Positions 41,532 to 52,400 of a DNA stretch of 64,000 nt are shown one piece after another (within the stretch, counting starts at the first letter, position 1; each line of letters starts with the position of its first letter). The notes under the pieces are model-generated. The model had not been told where the DNA came from. It made no database searches and saw only the letters and a program-made list of their open reading frames with translations. A program made the position numbers and the translations under genes. Source of the stretch: Motacilla alba alba (taxonomy: Eukaryota; Chordata; Aves; Passeriformes; Motacillidae). The stretch spans positions 17,083,013-17,147,012 of the forward strand of contig NC_052026.1 in NCBI RefSeq assembly GCF_015832195.1. Reading direction: 5' to 3'.

Positions 41532-41711
41532 GCAGTTACTGCCTGTTAATTTGTGTTGAAGAGTAAAACTAGAGCCCAAATTGTGAAGTGGATTAATACA
41601 CTATGATTTCAGCTTTTTGGACTCAGTTAATGCCCGTTAATTAATTTGTTCCGAGTAGCTGGACCAAGCAGTGAAGTGGATTAATGCACTAACATTTCTT
41701 CTTTCAACCAG
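41532..41711 (+). repeat. Diverged tandem duplication, about 91-bp period
   Basis: Unit 1 (from 41532) contains CAGTTACTGCCTGTTAATTT, AGAGCCCAAATTGTGAAG, TGGATTAATACACTATGATT. Unit 2 (from 41623) contains CAGTTAATGCCCGTTAATTA, GGACCAAGCAGTGAAG, TGGATTAATGCACTAACATT. Matched blocks occur in the same order with small indels, which indicates a local duplication that has since diverged. Confidence 0.75.
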
Positions 41712-42868
41712 ACTTGAAATCCAGCCTGGTGACTGAGGAGCTTTGCTGGAGCCTGGATCTAAGTAGGCATTTTGTCTTCATCACAGACCATGGCTTCATT
41801 TGTCAGCCTGGCAGCTCCTGCACGGGAGAGCTCAGGAATGCAGCTCTGGAGAGCAACCTGCATGCATAGTCAGGCCTCATAGAATACACCCAGACTCTTT
41901 ATTGTGATCTGAACACAGCACAGCCCTGCTCTGCTGGCTTGGGCAAAGTTATTTTTGCTAGGAGTTGGTAGAGCAGGAAAGGAGGGAGGGAGTTGTGCAG
42001 GCACAGGACTGCAATATAATGCATGCAAGAGAGTACCAGCTCTAATGGGAATCATTGAAAGTCCCTCCCAGTTAAACTCACCTTGATTGCTCCAACTAGA
42101 AACAGACTTTTCACACTCTTAACAAATGTGGGTGGTTTTTTGTTTTGTTTTTCAGCATAAGGCAAATGGAAATTGATCCATAGCTGGGACTCCTCCCTGT
42201 GATTAATGCTGTGCAAAGAGCAGGATTCACCTGGAGGTGCCCAGCTGATGCACCTGCACAGGTCAAGTGACCAAAATACAGGGGAAGAAATGTGGCTTGT
42301 GTGTCCATTCAGGCAGGGGCCTGGGACTGCAGCTGCTGCATCATTTAACTGCACACATGGCTTTAACATACACTCTTTTTCTTTAGGGTATCATGGAATT
42401 GCTTTTGTGCAGCACTTGAAAGCAGTGAATTCCATAGCACTTGAGCCCAGAATAAGGGTATAAAATGTGTTAATTTTCTGCACACTCGCACAGCTGGCTG
42501 CCCTGCAGCAAGACATAGAGAGCTGGTTTTCCAAGGTGAAACAACTTCTGCTATGAATATTTATTTCACATAAGAAATAAACTTTATTTATTAGAAATTG
42601 TCCTTATATCCCAGGAGAGAAATGTGGAGCTGCTTGTTCATGGCTGCTTGTGTCATTTCACATTTGGAGTTGTCATTTGTGTACTACTGATCTACAGATT
42701 TTGTGGCTTCATGTAGATTATTGCCCCACCAAAAACTCGTCTTTAACACATTTATCAGCCCTAGATCTGAGATTTGTGCTCTATGTGCTCTTTCTCCTTT
42801 TTGAGTGTTAAAAGGACTCTTGAATTTTGAGTTCCTCCAATATAAGCAAAGAAATTAGTCCACTCAGT

Positions 42869-42898
42869 GGAATATTGAGAGCAGGAATATTGAGAGTA
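42869..42898 (+). repeat. 15-bp tandem duplication
   Basis: GGAATATTGAGAGCA followed directly by GGAATATTGAGAGTA, with one difference. Confidence 0.9.
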
Positions 42899-45800
42899 AG
42901 AAGTTAAGGCCTTGTGTCCATGTTGTGCAATGTATTTTACACGAGGCTTTGGTTAAGTCCCAAAAGAATTAGATTTTTGAAAGATATTATTTGCTTCAGA
43001 TCTCCACTGTGTTTCTATTTGCAGTAGCAATTTGCTGTCTCACCCAAAAGCAGATGATTTCATTAAGTGAAAGATAAACCAAACCAAAATGCCCTACTTT
43101 TAATGTAAATTTTTATTACAGCACACTTTTCTTAAGGCTTTTGTACCTAGGCAATGGCATCAAAAATACTTTCCTTATTTCAGTTACATTTATTTGAGGT
43201 GCTGAAGGTTTTGGGACATCTTTAGGAATTTTTCTTTTCTCCTGGCGTGTTGCAAAATCAGTCTGGTTTTATTTGCTTCCCTACAAGTGTAAGCACAGCA
43301 GGGATGGAGAGAAGGGTATTTTTACCCGTGATAAGTGATGTGTTGCTAATGTATCCTGGTGAAGATAGAGGCATAAGGTCAGCCATTGTCTTTGTCCTCA
43401 AGCCTGTATTTCAGTTGTGTTTGACAGATGAGGCAGTCAGAGCATATTTGGTTGTTTGTGTATAAGGGACACCTCATTATATTTAATGAGCAGTGTTGAA
43501 CCAATATGAGCTTTCCTGTAAGAGGGGGTGATTCACATATGCTTCAAAATGAGAATAACATTCTCTAAATGATGACAAAAAACCCCTGAAATGTTAATTT
43601 AAAAGAAGAGTGTATTATTCTCAGTGCAGGTAAATCCCACAGCTAAAGCAAAGTTAGTGGTACTTTGTTTTCATCTTAGAAAAACTTTTTGCTGTCACAG
43701 AATAAGGCAGGTGTGTAGATAAATGAAACTTATATTTCAATAGATACATGACTTTTCCATCAAAAAAAAAACCAAAAACCACTGCAGAAGTTCAGGGCAA
43801 TAATGGAATGAATTATTTCACAGAGTAAAAATTCAGATGTGTCTCCACTGTAGTTTTGTCACCTATGTATCAAAAACACTCCAGAATAAATCAGCATTAA
43901 AATGGCTCTGATTTACACATGACCAAATGGTTTGAACCAGAATAACTTTTTTCACTTATTATTTTGACTCCTCTAAAGATAACAGGAGCCTCCATCCTAT
44001 AAAAATACCCCTGGCCCAGGCAGATGGAGGGCCCAGGAGCAAAGCTGAGGGCTGAGATCACCAAGTGTCTCTGCAGTTAATGGATATAACAGAAATGGGC
44101 AGTGTGAGGCTCTGCCTCTCCACTTATGGAACAATTATAGGAGAAGGAACACCCAGAGTAATTAAATCCAGTTTCACCAGCAATTTCCATTAGATATTGT
44201 ATCTGGCCATGCATCACCAGCTTGGAAGTTGTTTTTCTCTGAAATACCCTATTCCCCTTAGCCAGCTGCATTTTAGCTGGGTTTGTTCTTCCCAAGCACA
44301 CAAAATGATTTTTAGGGTGACATTTATGGGCATTGAGGACAGACTGCTTTTGAGCAGATGTTTGTGTGAATGCCATTGACCTTTAAATTTCTTAAATTTA
44401 TTCATTGAGTTCATTATTTGTTTAACAGTTGTTCATCAACTTAAAGTTCCAGTACATTTCTGAGATTTTTTTATATCACTACCAACATGTGAAAATATTT
44501 TTCTTGTTTAAGCATACATTTTAGAAATAATTAACTTCAATGCAACTGATATAACAATATTCTGATAGAAATAACACACATAAAGGAATTAAGTATTACA
44601 ACATGATTTTAAATTCCAAATTAAAATTATTTAAAAATTATTTCCTATGTTCACCTGCAAAGAGTTCTAGTTTTTCAGCATTTTTGTGATGTTATTTTGT
44701 AGGAAAACCAAAATACCTCAGATTACCACACCCCATTCCCTTTTTCAGATGAACTTTGCTTGTAACAAACACCCAATTAATTTTATTTTTTGTATTTAGG
44801 GCTGACCCCATTTGATACCATCAACCTTAGTATATAAGACCAACTAAATGACAAGAAACTCAAGCACTTTTCTGGTCAGCACAGTGGATTACAGATTGCC
44901 ACTCCAGCAGTGTTTCCAACCCTTATTGTGACAAATCGATACCAGAATTCAGCCACCCTATTCCCATGACAAGTTCTAATGAAATTTTCTTTGCCAAGAG
45001 TAATGGTTTGTGCTGCTGGAGAGTGACCAGGCCATTCATTCAAATATTCAAGCTCTGCAAGAAGGCCTGGTAAAAAGAAGGAAAGACAAAACAAAGAGGA
45101 AAGTTCTTGAAGGATGCAGGGAAATTCCAGCTTGCATGGTGTTATAGTATGGGCAGGCTGGCATCTCTCAATTCCAGTTTAGTCAAAATGCTGGAAAAAT
45201 GAGGAGGCTGTGTTTGGTGCTTTTTTATTGGGAACAGGAAATCAAACTTTATTGCCAAACTTTATAACCAGACTTTATTGATTTAGTGAATCAGCTAAAC
45301 TATGGCTGAGCTGATTCCATGCCTAGAAGGGGAAATTAAGGAAGTCAAAAAGATGTTATAGAAGTTGGCTATGAAATGGTGGCAATGAAATAATAGTTGA
45401 ACTCTGATCATAATCCTCTGATCATGAGAAGTATATTTCACTGACCATGTGAAATACAATGATCACAGATATGAAATTGTAGTTGAGCAGTAAAAATAAC
45501 GAACCTGATAGGATTTCTCTCCTACCATTTGTGTTAAAAAGACACACCAAAAACAATCAAAAAGATTGAATTTTTGGTTTTGGTGCACTTTCTTTTAGGT
45601 AGGCATGTATTCATGATATTATATCTATTTTAAATTTTGCCTGTGGATGGGTGTCCATAGACATACACTTTTATGTTTCTGTATTTTATATGAGGCAGCA
45701 CCAGTGGGAGAAGCAGATGTGGCCACCGCCGTCATCTCTCTGGGTGCTGGTGGGACACACCCCCCTGGGACAGGCCAAAAATCCTCATTTGGAGTTGTTG

Positions 45801-46817
45801 TATCCTCTGTGGTTTTGATCAGCTGGCTCCAGCAAAGGTGATGGAGAACTCCGTGTGGCCTCCCTCATGGCAAGGTCCAAAAGACCACTCCTGTGGCAAT
45901 GCCAGCCTGATATTTTAAGAACGTTTGAAGCAAAATTACCAACTCTACCTGGAGTAATTTTATATCCCTTGTGAGTTGCTTCTCCAAGAAATTAAATAGG
46001 TGAATCCAGTAAGAATTATTATATATCCAATATATCCATCCATGAATGAGAGTTATCAGCTGTTGAGTCAGGTGTTAAGTGCACATGTAATGTCAGATTC
46101 CTTGGCACATTCCTTCTTTTACACTGACTGAGGATCTAACATGCAGTTGCAGCTGCTTGGCACTAAGCAAAATGTGTTTCTTTTTTCTTAGTTCTTTACA
46201 AATGTGGAAATCATGATAACCACAAACACCAGTCAGTTGTTCAATGTGTTGGTGAAGTACTCTTGACCTTTTCTTCTCCTCTGCTTACCTGCATTCCCTA
46301 GGGGTGCTTTTGGCCACTCATTTAATCAGTCATTGCTGTTAGACAAGAGGGGATGATAGAAAAGAAATCATCACAAAGAAATCACTATTTAGAAAAACAC
46401 AGTGAGATTTGAAGAATATGCAACACACTCAGAGAAGTATTTACATTTCTGTACTTAATCTACACAACCTTCTTCTCGATGAAACAGAATAATTGTGTTG
46501 TAAACAAAAGACAAGTGTTGTTTTTTGTTGTTGTTTTTCTGAAGTTCTGCTTAGAAATCTGGACCTAAAGGCCTTAAGTCTTACCATCATACTGCTTTCC
46601 TTTAGAACTTCACTTCTTTATATTAATGACTCACTGAATATAATTTGTGTTTTTCTTCCATTTGAGACCCTTTGGGAAAGTGTAAGGATAACCTGTCATG
46701 GGAAAGTGATGAGCTATCTGCTTATGGGTCTATGGCAACCACAGTTGTGAGCCCTAGATGCTGAACAATCTGGAAATTGCTTTTCCTATTCAAACTACCA
46801 CAGAAAGAAATGTGACA

Positions 46818-46935
46818 CATTCAGGTTGGATGGGACTCTGAGAAAAGTGATCTGGTGGAAGATGTCCCTGCTCACTGCAGGTGGGACCAGATGGCTTTTA
46901 AAGTTCCCTTTTAACTCAAACCTTTCCATGATGCA
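46818..46935 (+). mobile_element. CR1 LINE 3' end
   Basis: CATTCAGGTTGGATGGGACT, GTGGAAGATGTCCCTGCTCA, GGACCAGATGGCTTTTAAAG, TTCCCTTTTAACTCAAACCT and TTCCATGATG match the terminal region of CR1 in forward orientation (consensus ..GACTAGATGATCTTTAAAGG, TCCCTTCCAACCCAAACC, ATTCTATGA). The element is truncated to about 120 bp. A hairpin begins 8 bp past its 3' end. Confidence 0.85.
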
Positions 46936-46942
46936 AAGATAA

Positions 46943-47014
46943 ACAAATCTGAATGTCTTGTTCATTTGCAAAGACTCCCAGGTCTCAGCAAATGAACAAG
47001 ACATTCAGACTTGT
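46943..47014. repeat. 72-base near-perfect inverted repeat (hairpin)
   Basis: The arms 46943-46969 and 46988-47014 are 27 bases each and complementary at 26 positions; the one mismatch is A/C on the + strand and becomes a G-U wobble on the minus strand. Inside the 18-base spacer, AGAC (46972-46975) can pair with GTCT (46982-46985), leaving a 6-base terminal loop. Size and shape resemble a miRNA precursor, but a fold-back mutation is equally possible. It lies in intron 3, directly after a CR1 3' end. Confidence 0.85.
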
Positions 47015-49090
47015 CTCATTCAAATCCCTGCATCTGCCTGAGCTGAAGGAAACCACGAGAGTAGGAGCAGGACTGAAAGGTGTGATCAGATAAATGCTGC
47101 TGCTGCTGAGCTAAAGAGCTGGGGTTTCCTTGTGGCCATCATGGGAGTCACTCTTGCTCCTCAGGATCATCTCAGGCACGTGCCAGCCCCTCTGTGTTTA
47201 TGGTGTAAGGGATTTTGAAAGCTTTACTGCTCTGTGCATTTGCCTTTGGACAGGATTCAGCTCTTTTCATTTGACACTTCAACTGTTCTCATCTTGAACT
47301 TTCTCATGAATTTTTATTAAGGGAAACTCTTGGGAGAGGAGTTGAAAGACAAAAACAGGGACCTGAGTGGCCTTCAGACTGAAAGATTAGAGAGAAGTAG
47401 GAAAGCCTTTGGGAGATCTGGGAACTCTACCAGGGGGAGCCTCAAAATGTTATGAAAATTGGCAACATTGCGAGAAGGGATCCTCTGTGCACTTCCCATT
47501 GCTCTTTGACTTTATCATGTCTAAAGCAACTGGTGAAAACTTGAATTTCCCTGGCTCCTGTTTGTTGTCAAATTTGAGAAATGATGCTAAAGCCAGCAGA
47601 GGTAGAGCAGAGTTTTGTGGCGAGAGGCTCGTTGGACGGGAGGCGTTGCCACAGATGGAGGCAGGAACAGCCTGTGGAGAGCTTGGCTGATGGATCCAGA
47701 TTGTGCCACCAAGAAAACTTATTCAGCTTTGACATTTTATAAAAACACAGCCTAGGAATGGAGCTTTCCTTGTAATGAAGAATCAATTGTTAAAACAACA
47801 ACATGGATTCCAGAACTGGCTGAAATCTTTGGGGTTTGGAGTTTGTGCATTAAGAAAGAAAAGTGTTATCTGCAGGATATAACTGCCTTACTGGAATGAG
47901 ACATTTAATTCAAACAGTGATTTTTTTATAAAACTGTCATGACAACCTGAATGAAAAGTAGTGATTGAAGTATTTTTCAGTTCCCCAGTTCCCAATACAC
48001 TACAAATCTGGACTTTTTTGTTGTTGTTAAGTTTTTGGCTGATTTGTTTCGTTTCATTTATTTGTGGGTGTTTGATTGTTTTGTGGGGTTTTTTTGTTAT
48101 CTTTTCCAAAAAAAGGGGCTTGGATCAAGGGAGAGCTTTGGGAGATGGGGAGAGGCTTTTTTTGACCTTGGTAGTTACTGTTCTTGGAGAAGAGAGTTGC
48201 AGAGGCTGTGGGAGGAAGCAAAGGAAGGAGAGTGGTCTCTAGGAGGCTGCAGCTCCTGCAGGGAGAGCACTGAGCAGATCAGAGAGCAGAAGGGAAGAGA
48301 AAGCAAAGGTGTGGTGGGCAGAGTTTTCCAGGGGCCAGAGGCCACTGTGGAGAGTTCACTGTAGCTCATGACGTGCTGAACTGCCTGAAGCTCAGATAGA
48401 AAGAAAGGCTCCAGAAAATGCAGCAGAAAAAGAAGTCCTGTGTACAATCAACTTATATTTTTGTTCTCTCTGAGAGCATAGCATGAACCTTTCTCTGACA
48501 GAAAGCAAACCCCAACACAAAACATCCAACACAAACAACCTACTAGTTCATATTTTAAGTTACACCTGGGCTTTGGTGTCTGATTTGAAGTTATAAGCTT
48601 TTGGTGTTTATTGAGTGTTCATTGCCTGTGGACTGTGTTTGCAAATTCACTTTGTTCTGTTTCATTGAAAGCCTGGGCTGAGAAGTGACTGAGTGTAGAT
48701 GATGTCTATCCTTATCTATGTCTTCAGAGATATCACCGTATATATCTTTAGAGACAATTCTCTTAAAACATTAAAAATGTGTCTTTTGACTAGTCTTGTG
48801 CAAGTATTCGAGGTAAAGCAGACCTTGCTAAAGGCTTATGGTTTAATCAGCTATCAGTTTAGGATTACAGACACACCTGCTTAGGTTTATAACTTGTTTA
48901 CATGAGTGCAAAATCAATATGGGCTATCTACTGCCACTGAAAAAAGTGCAGTAACCTGAAAGATGGAATACATATTTTTATATGTTATCATTAATTGCTG
49001 AAAATATATATCATACTAAACTTAGAATCTGGTGGCCCATGGTAATTTTGCCTAAAGGTGCAGGGAAAGGGAATAACAACAGAAGTTTTG

Positions 49091-49114
49091 CTAATTGGTC
49101 TTTTTCTTTTTCAG
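49091..49114 (+). other. Branch site and 3' splice site of CDH13 exon 4
   Basis: CTAAT (49091-49095) is a yUnAy-type branch candidate about 20 nt upstream of the AG at 49113-49114, with TCTTTTTCTTTTTC in between. The AG is followed by GAA, the first codon of the exon. Confidence 0.8.
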
Positions 49115-49231
49115 GAAATCTTAAAACTGGAAGGCAACCTCGGAATTCCAAGGCAAAAAAGGGCTATTTTGGCAACTCCAATATTAATTCCTGAAAATCA
49201 AAGACCTCCATTCCCCAGATTAGTTGGCAAG
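49115..49231 (+). CDS. CDH13: T-cadherin (CDH13) coding exon, probable exon 4: convertase site and start of EC1
   Basis: This 117-nt exon encodes exactly 39 codons, phase 0 at both ends, and joins in frame to the exon at 19749-19957. Residues 1-12 finish the prodomain. Residues 13-16 are RQKR (49151-49162), the furin-type cleavage site, so the mature protein would begin [13 protein letters not shown]. The stretch [15 protein letters not shown] is the EC1 A-strand of T-cadherin, as I recall it from mammals. Mature residue 2 is Ile, not the Trp that type I and II classical cadherins use for strand-swap dimers; this fits the known X-dimer mode of T-cadherin. The acceptor is TTTTTCTTTTTCAG|GAA with a plausible CTAAT branch site at 49091-49095. 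The donor AAG|GTAAGT matches the 5' splice consensus perfectly. The prodomain part ([11 protein letters not shown]) is diverged from mammals. Confidence 0.96.
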
Positions 49232-49237
49232 GTAAGT
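49232..49237 (+). other. 5' splice site of CDH13 exon 4
   Basis: AAG|GTAAGT is a perfect donor consensus following the Lys codon that ends the exon. Confidence 0.88.
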
Positions 49238-50636
49238 CAACAAAACTGAGTCAAATTTTGATATTAAGTAATTGACCTATTACTCTCAGAGTTTTGCAGT
49301 GCCTATCACACTGGTAGTAATATTCCAGGATTCTTCCTACCCTCTTCCATCCCTTCTGCTTGTGAACACTGAATTTTTGGATCTCAGGCAGCCTGGGTCT
49401 CTCTGTAGAAGTTCCTTCATTAAGAATTTCTTATGGGGAGTTTAAGGTGGGAGTTCTGGGCTCCTCAGGCACAAGGAGAGAAACCAGGCCCTGTTTGTAC
49501 TGCAATGTTTTCCTGGCATCTTGTCATCCCGATTTGTTCCTGTTCCTGAAGTGCTTCTCAGGCATCACAAGTGCCTTAGAGGATGTACAAAGACAAAAAT
49601 GTGAGAGCATCTGGCAGGCTGTTTTTCAAAGGCCCTGAGAAACCTGTCCTCAACTAATGTTTAAATTATAGGAATTGCAAGTGATCAGCACCTTGAAACA
49701 CTTGGAGATGTCATAATTTTTACAATCTTTTATGGTTTTTGTTTCAGCATTGCTCCAATTTAGGTATCCAGTTGATTAATTTGGCTGGAGTATATTGCAA
49801 ACCGAAACAGAGATCATGCACGTGTCAGGGGAGACAAAAGTTTTAGAGGTATTTAAGATAATAGAATGACATATTCTAGGTCAACTGTGGCAATTTGCAA
49901 CTGAATGCTGAACAAAGTATAAATAAAAAGGTTTGGACTCTCAGACCTACTGATTGTAAGGAAGAAATTCAGTCAAAATCAATGCTGAAAAGAAAAGCAA
50001 TTAGTTCTTTTTGACTTGTCACAGATCTTCACAAGATAGGCTGTGAGGTCTTGCTAAATACAATGAATATCTGTAGGAGCTCAGAGTACTGGTTCCTGTA
50101 CCTGTTTCAGATCCTGCACAAGCTGGAGAAAAAGCTGTTCATCTCCCTCCCTTAAATTTAGATATTTATTATCATCTTTCCATAGCTTCATGAATTTAAA
50201 AAAAATTCACTTAGTTGCTCACTTCTGTAAGGCATGAGGAACGTGTTTGTTTCCTCTTCCAAAATATTTTGGGGCTCATCTTCAGAAGCCTCTCAGGGCA
50301 CCACATGGACTGATGGATCACAGCTCCTGCTGGGCGTTGGTTTTTCCTGAACCTCAGGAAAAAAGCCTTTGCCATCTCTGCTCTGCTGTCATCCCTGCAG
50401 AAGGACATTGCAGATTAGAGTGGTTTCTATGGTGTTTTGGGGAAGAGGCAAAACATCCAGAGAATGGGTAATTTGCATGTTACAACAGAGTTTCAAAAAT
50501 GAGAAGGAACGTGAAGCTTTCCTGACTGCATGGAAGGATGATAAGGATAATTCCAGATTTTTGACTTGTTCTGTGTGGTACCACCGAGTGATCCTGTCTG
50601 GATTTTCACATGGAAGTCAGTTTTCCAGTGTGTTAT

Positions 50637-50690
50637 TTTCCCTTTCTTTCTTACTTTCCCTTTCTTTCTTACTTTCCCTTTCTTTCTCCT
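50637..50690 (+). repeat. 18-bp pyrimidine tandem repeat, three copies
   Basis: TTTCCCTTTCTTTCTTAC occurs twice exactly, then a third time ending CTCCT. Strand-asymmetric (all pyrimidine except one A per unit), which produces periodic FPFLSY or KERESK open frames that are not genes. Confidence 0.9.
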
Positions 50691-52370
50691 GATTTAGCAA
50701 ATTACCAGAGTGGTTTCTTAATTTGTTCTGATTTCCTCTTGCTCTCCGCTCCATGCTGTGCTGGCTGGAATTGCACAAGGTTGTTTGGAAGTGATTGCAG
50801 CAGCCAACAGGTGAAATGCTGATTAGCACCTAATGGGGAGCAGGGCAGATGTGTGGAAAGAGGAAAGCAGGGGGAGAACAATTAATTGAGTTTTATTTCA
50901 CAGTTACAAAACACACCATAAAGGAAAAAAAATATAGGAATTTTAGAGGACTTCCTTCATGAATTTTTGTTATATGTGTATCAGGAAGGAGATGCTGCAG
51001 TGGACAAGTGAAAACAGTGTTTTCTTCAAATTAATTACAAAAATTTCAATTAATGTTTAGGTTAACAAGGAAGTACGTGTGTCAAGCCTGTTCTCTGTGC
51101 TGGTACTGGCTTTCCAGCATCCCCACTCAGGAATTGGATTATTGCCTTGCCATTTCCACACCCTTCACTAGGGTAGCTCTTAATTAAATAACTATCCTAG
51201 GCATGCTGTGTTTGTAGGTGGAGAAGTCTCACCTTTTAACAGGATTTAAGGTTTTGCATATCATGCCTCGTGCCTGAGGGAGAACCCTGAGATTAAAACA
51301 TTTTAATACAACCTTGCTAACGTGGGCCTTTGTGACCAGATGGCCCAGGCTACAACTCTTGACTGTTATTGATGTGTTTTGTTTAGCTCTTGCTGATAGA
51401 GCACTGGGATATGATATCCAATTTTGAGTCTCTCTCCATATGCTGCTTTTCCGGTTTATTTGTCCACATGAAGTCAAATGAAATACAAAGCAGTGGGATG
51501 CAGGATTATTTTCTACTTCCACTGGCAGGTTATTCTCCACTACACCATGGAAATGTTTTCTGAGACTAACTTAGAGTGGTGGTGGTTCTGTGCATCTACA
51601 AAACAATGATACCCTTTAACTGATAATGGTGCTTTTTGAAGTTTAATCCTCACACTAAAGCAGACCCCAAGGAGCACAAAGGGAATTGTGGAGATGCTCA
51701 ACAAGTCCCGCCTCTTTTTCTACACATCAGAAGAGAAGAGAAGGACACCTGCAAAGTGAGATTGTGCTTATCCAGGCTCAGAGGATTTGCTCTTCATGTT
51801 ATTGATGGACAAATGGTGAATCAAGGATTCTATTCCTCAGTTTAAAGGAGCTGTCCTGCATGAGAATGAGTATTGCAATTGTTGGCAGGTAAAATCTGGA
51901 AGCCATGAGTGGCCTGGTGAAAACTGGCAGGACATTTTATGCTTGGTGAAGGGCAGAACACAGAGAGAGGTACACAGGAGTCTTTGCAGGAAATTATTGA
52001 ATAAATCAAAACCAAACCTTTTTTTTTTTTCCCGTAAGATTTTTTTTTTTGTTGTCATTTGTCTATTTTGTCTTTTGGAGGGGGTGTGGGGTTGGATCAG
52101 GTATTTTGGATCAGAAACTTTCTCTACTTCCTGCCCCTATCTGGCTGTTAGCTGCAGTTACATGTCAGGACTGACCCCAAAGAAAGCTCTAGAAGGACTA
52201 GAAGTGGTCCAGGCTTGCAAACAGGATAAAAATCTTTAAGATCTATGAGGAAGTGGTTTTTTTTTTCCTCTTCTGAGATGTGAATTTAAGGCAAGGAGCA
52301 AATGCATCTTGTCTGTTAAAGCAGCAGTAGAAAAACACTTGAAGAGGAGAGGAAGCTGAAGAAAACTGGA

Positions 52371-52400
52371 TGTAAAAAGCTGTAAAAAGCTGCTGCAAGC
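52371..52400 (+). repeat. 10-bp tandem repeat (TGTAAAAAGC)
   Basis: Two exact copies of TGTAAAAAGC followed by a degenerate third, TGCTGCAAGC. Confidence 0.85.

Larger units (their letters stand above)
19958..49114 (+). other. CDH13 intron 3 (non-coding, 29,157 bp)
   Basis: This is the complete intron between the two exons. It is mostly unremarkable AT-rich sequence. The named elements in it are listed separately: a poly-A tract, tandem duplications, an LTR-like block, a possible MIR core, an X-box, CR1 fragments, a (CAAA)n repeat and a hairpin. The stretches 27400-30700, 31000-34900, 35200-41500, 43000-46800 and 47050-49050 hold nothing I can identify. GC-richer patches occur at 26500-26720, 34680-34880, 45700-45860 and 48110-48360. 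They may be eroded repeats but I cannot assign them. Confidence 0.9.

Noticed and set aside
48110..48360. Purine-rich, GC-richer block suspected to be an LTR end
   Set aside because: No TG..CA ends, poly-A signal or target duplication could be placed; left unassigned.
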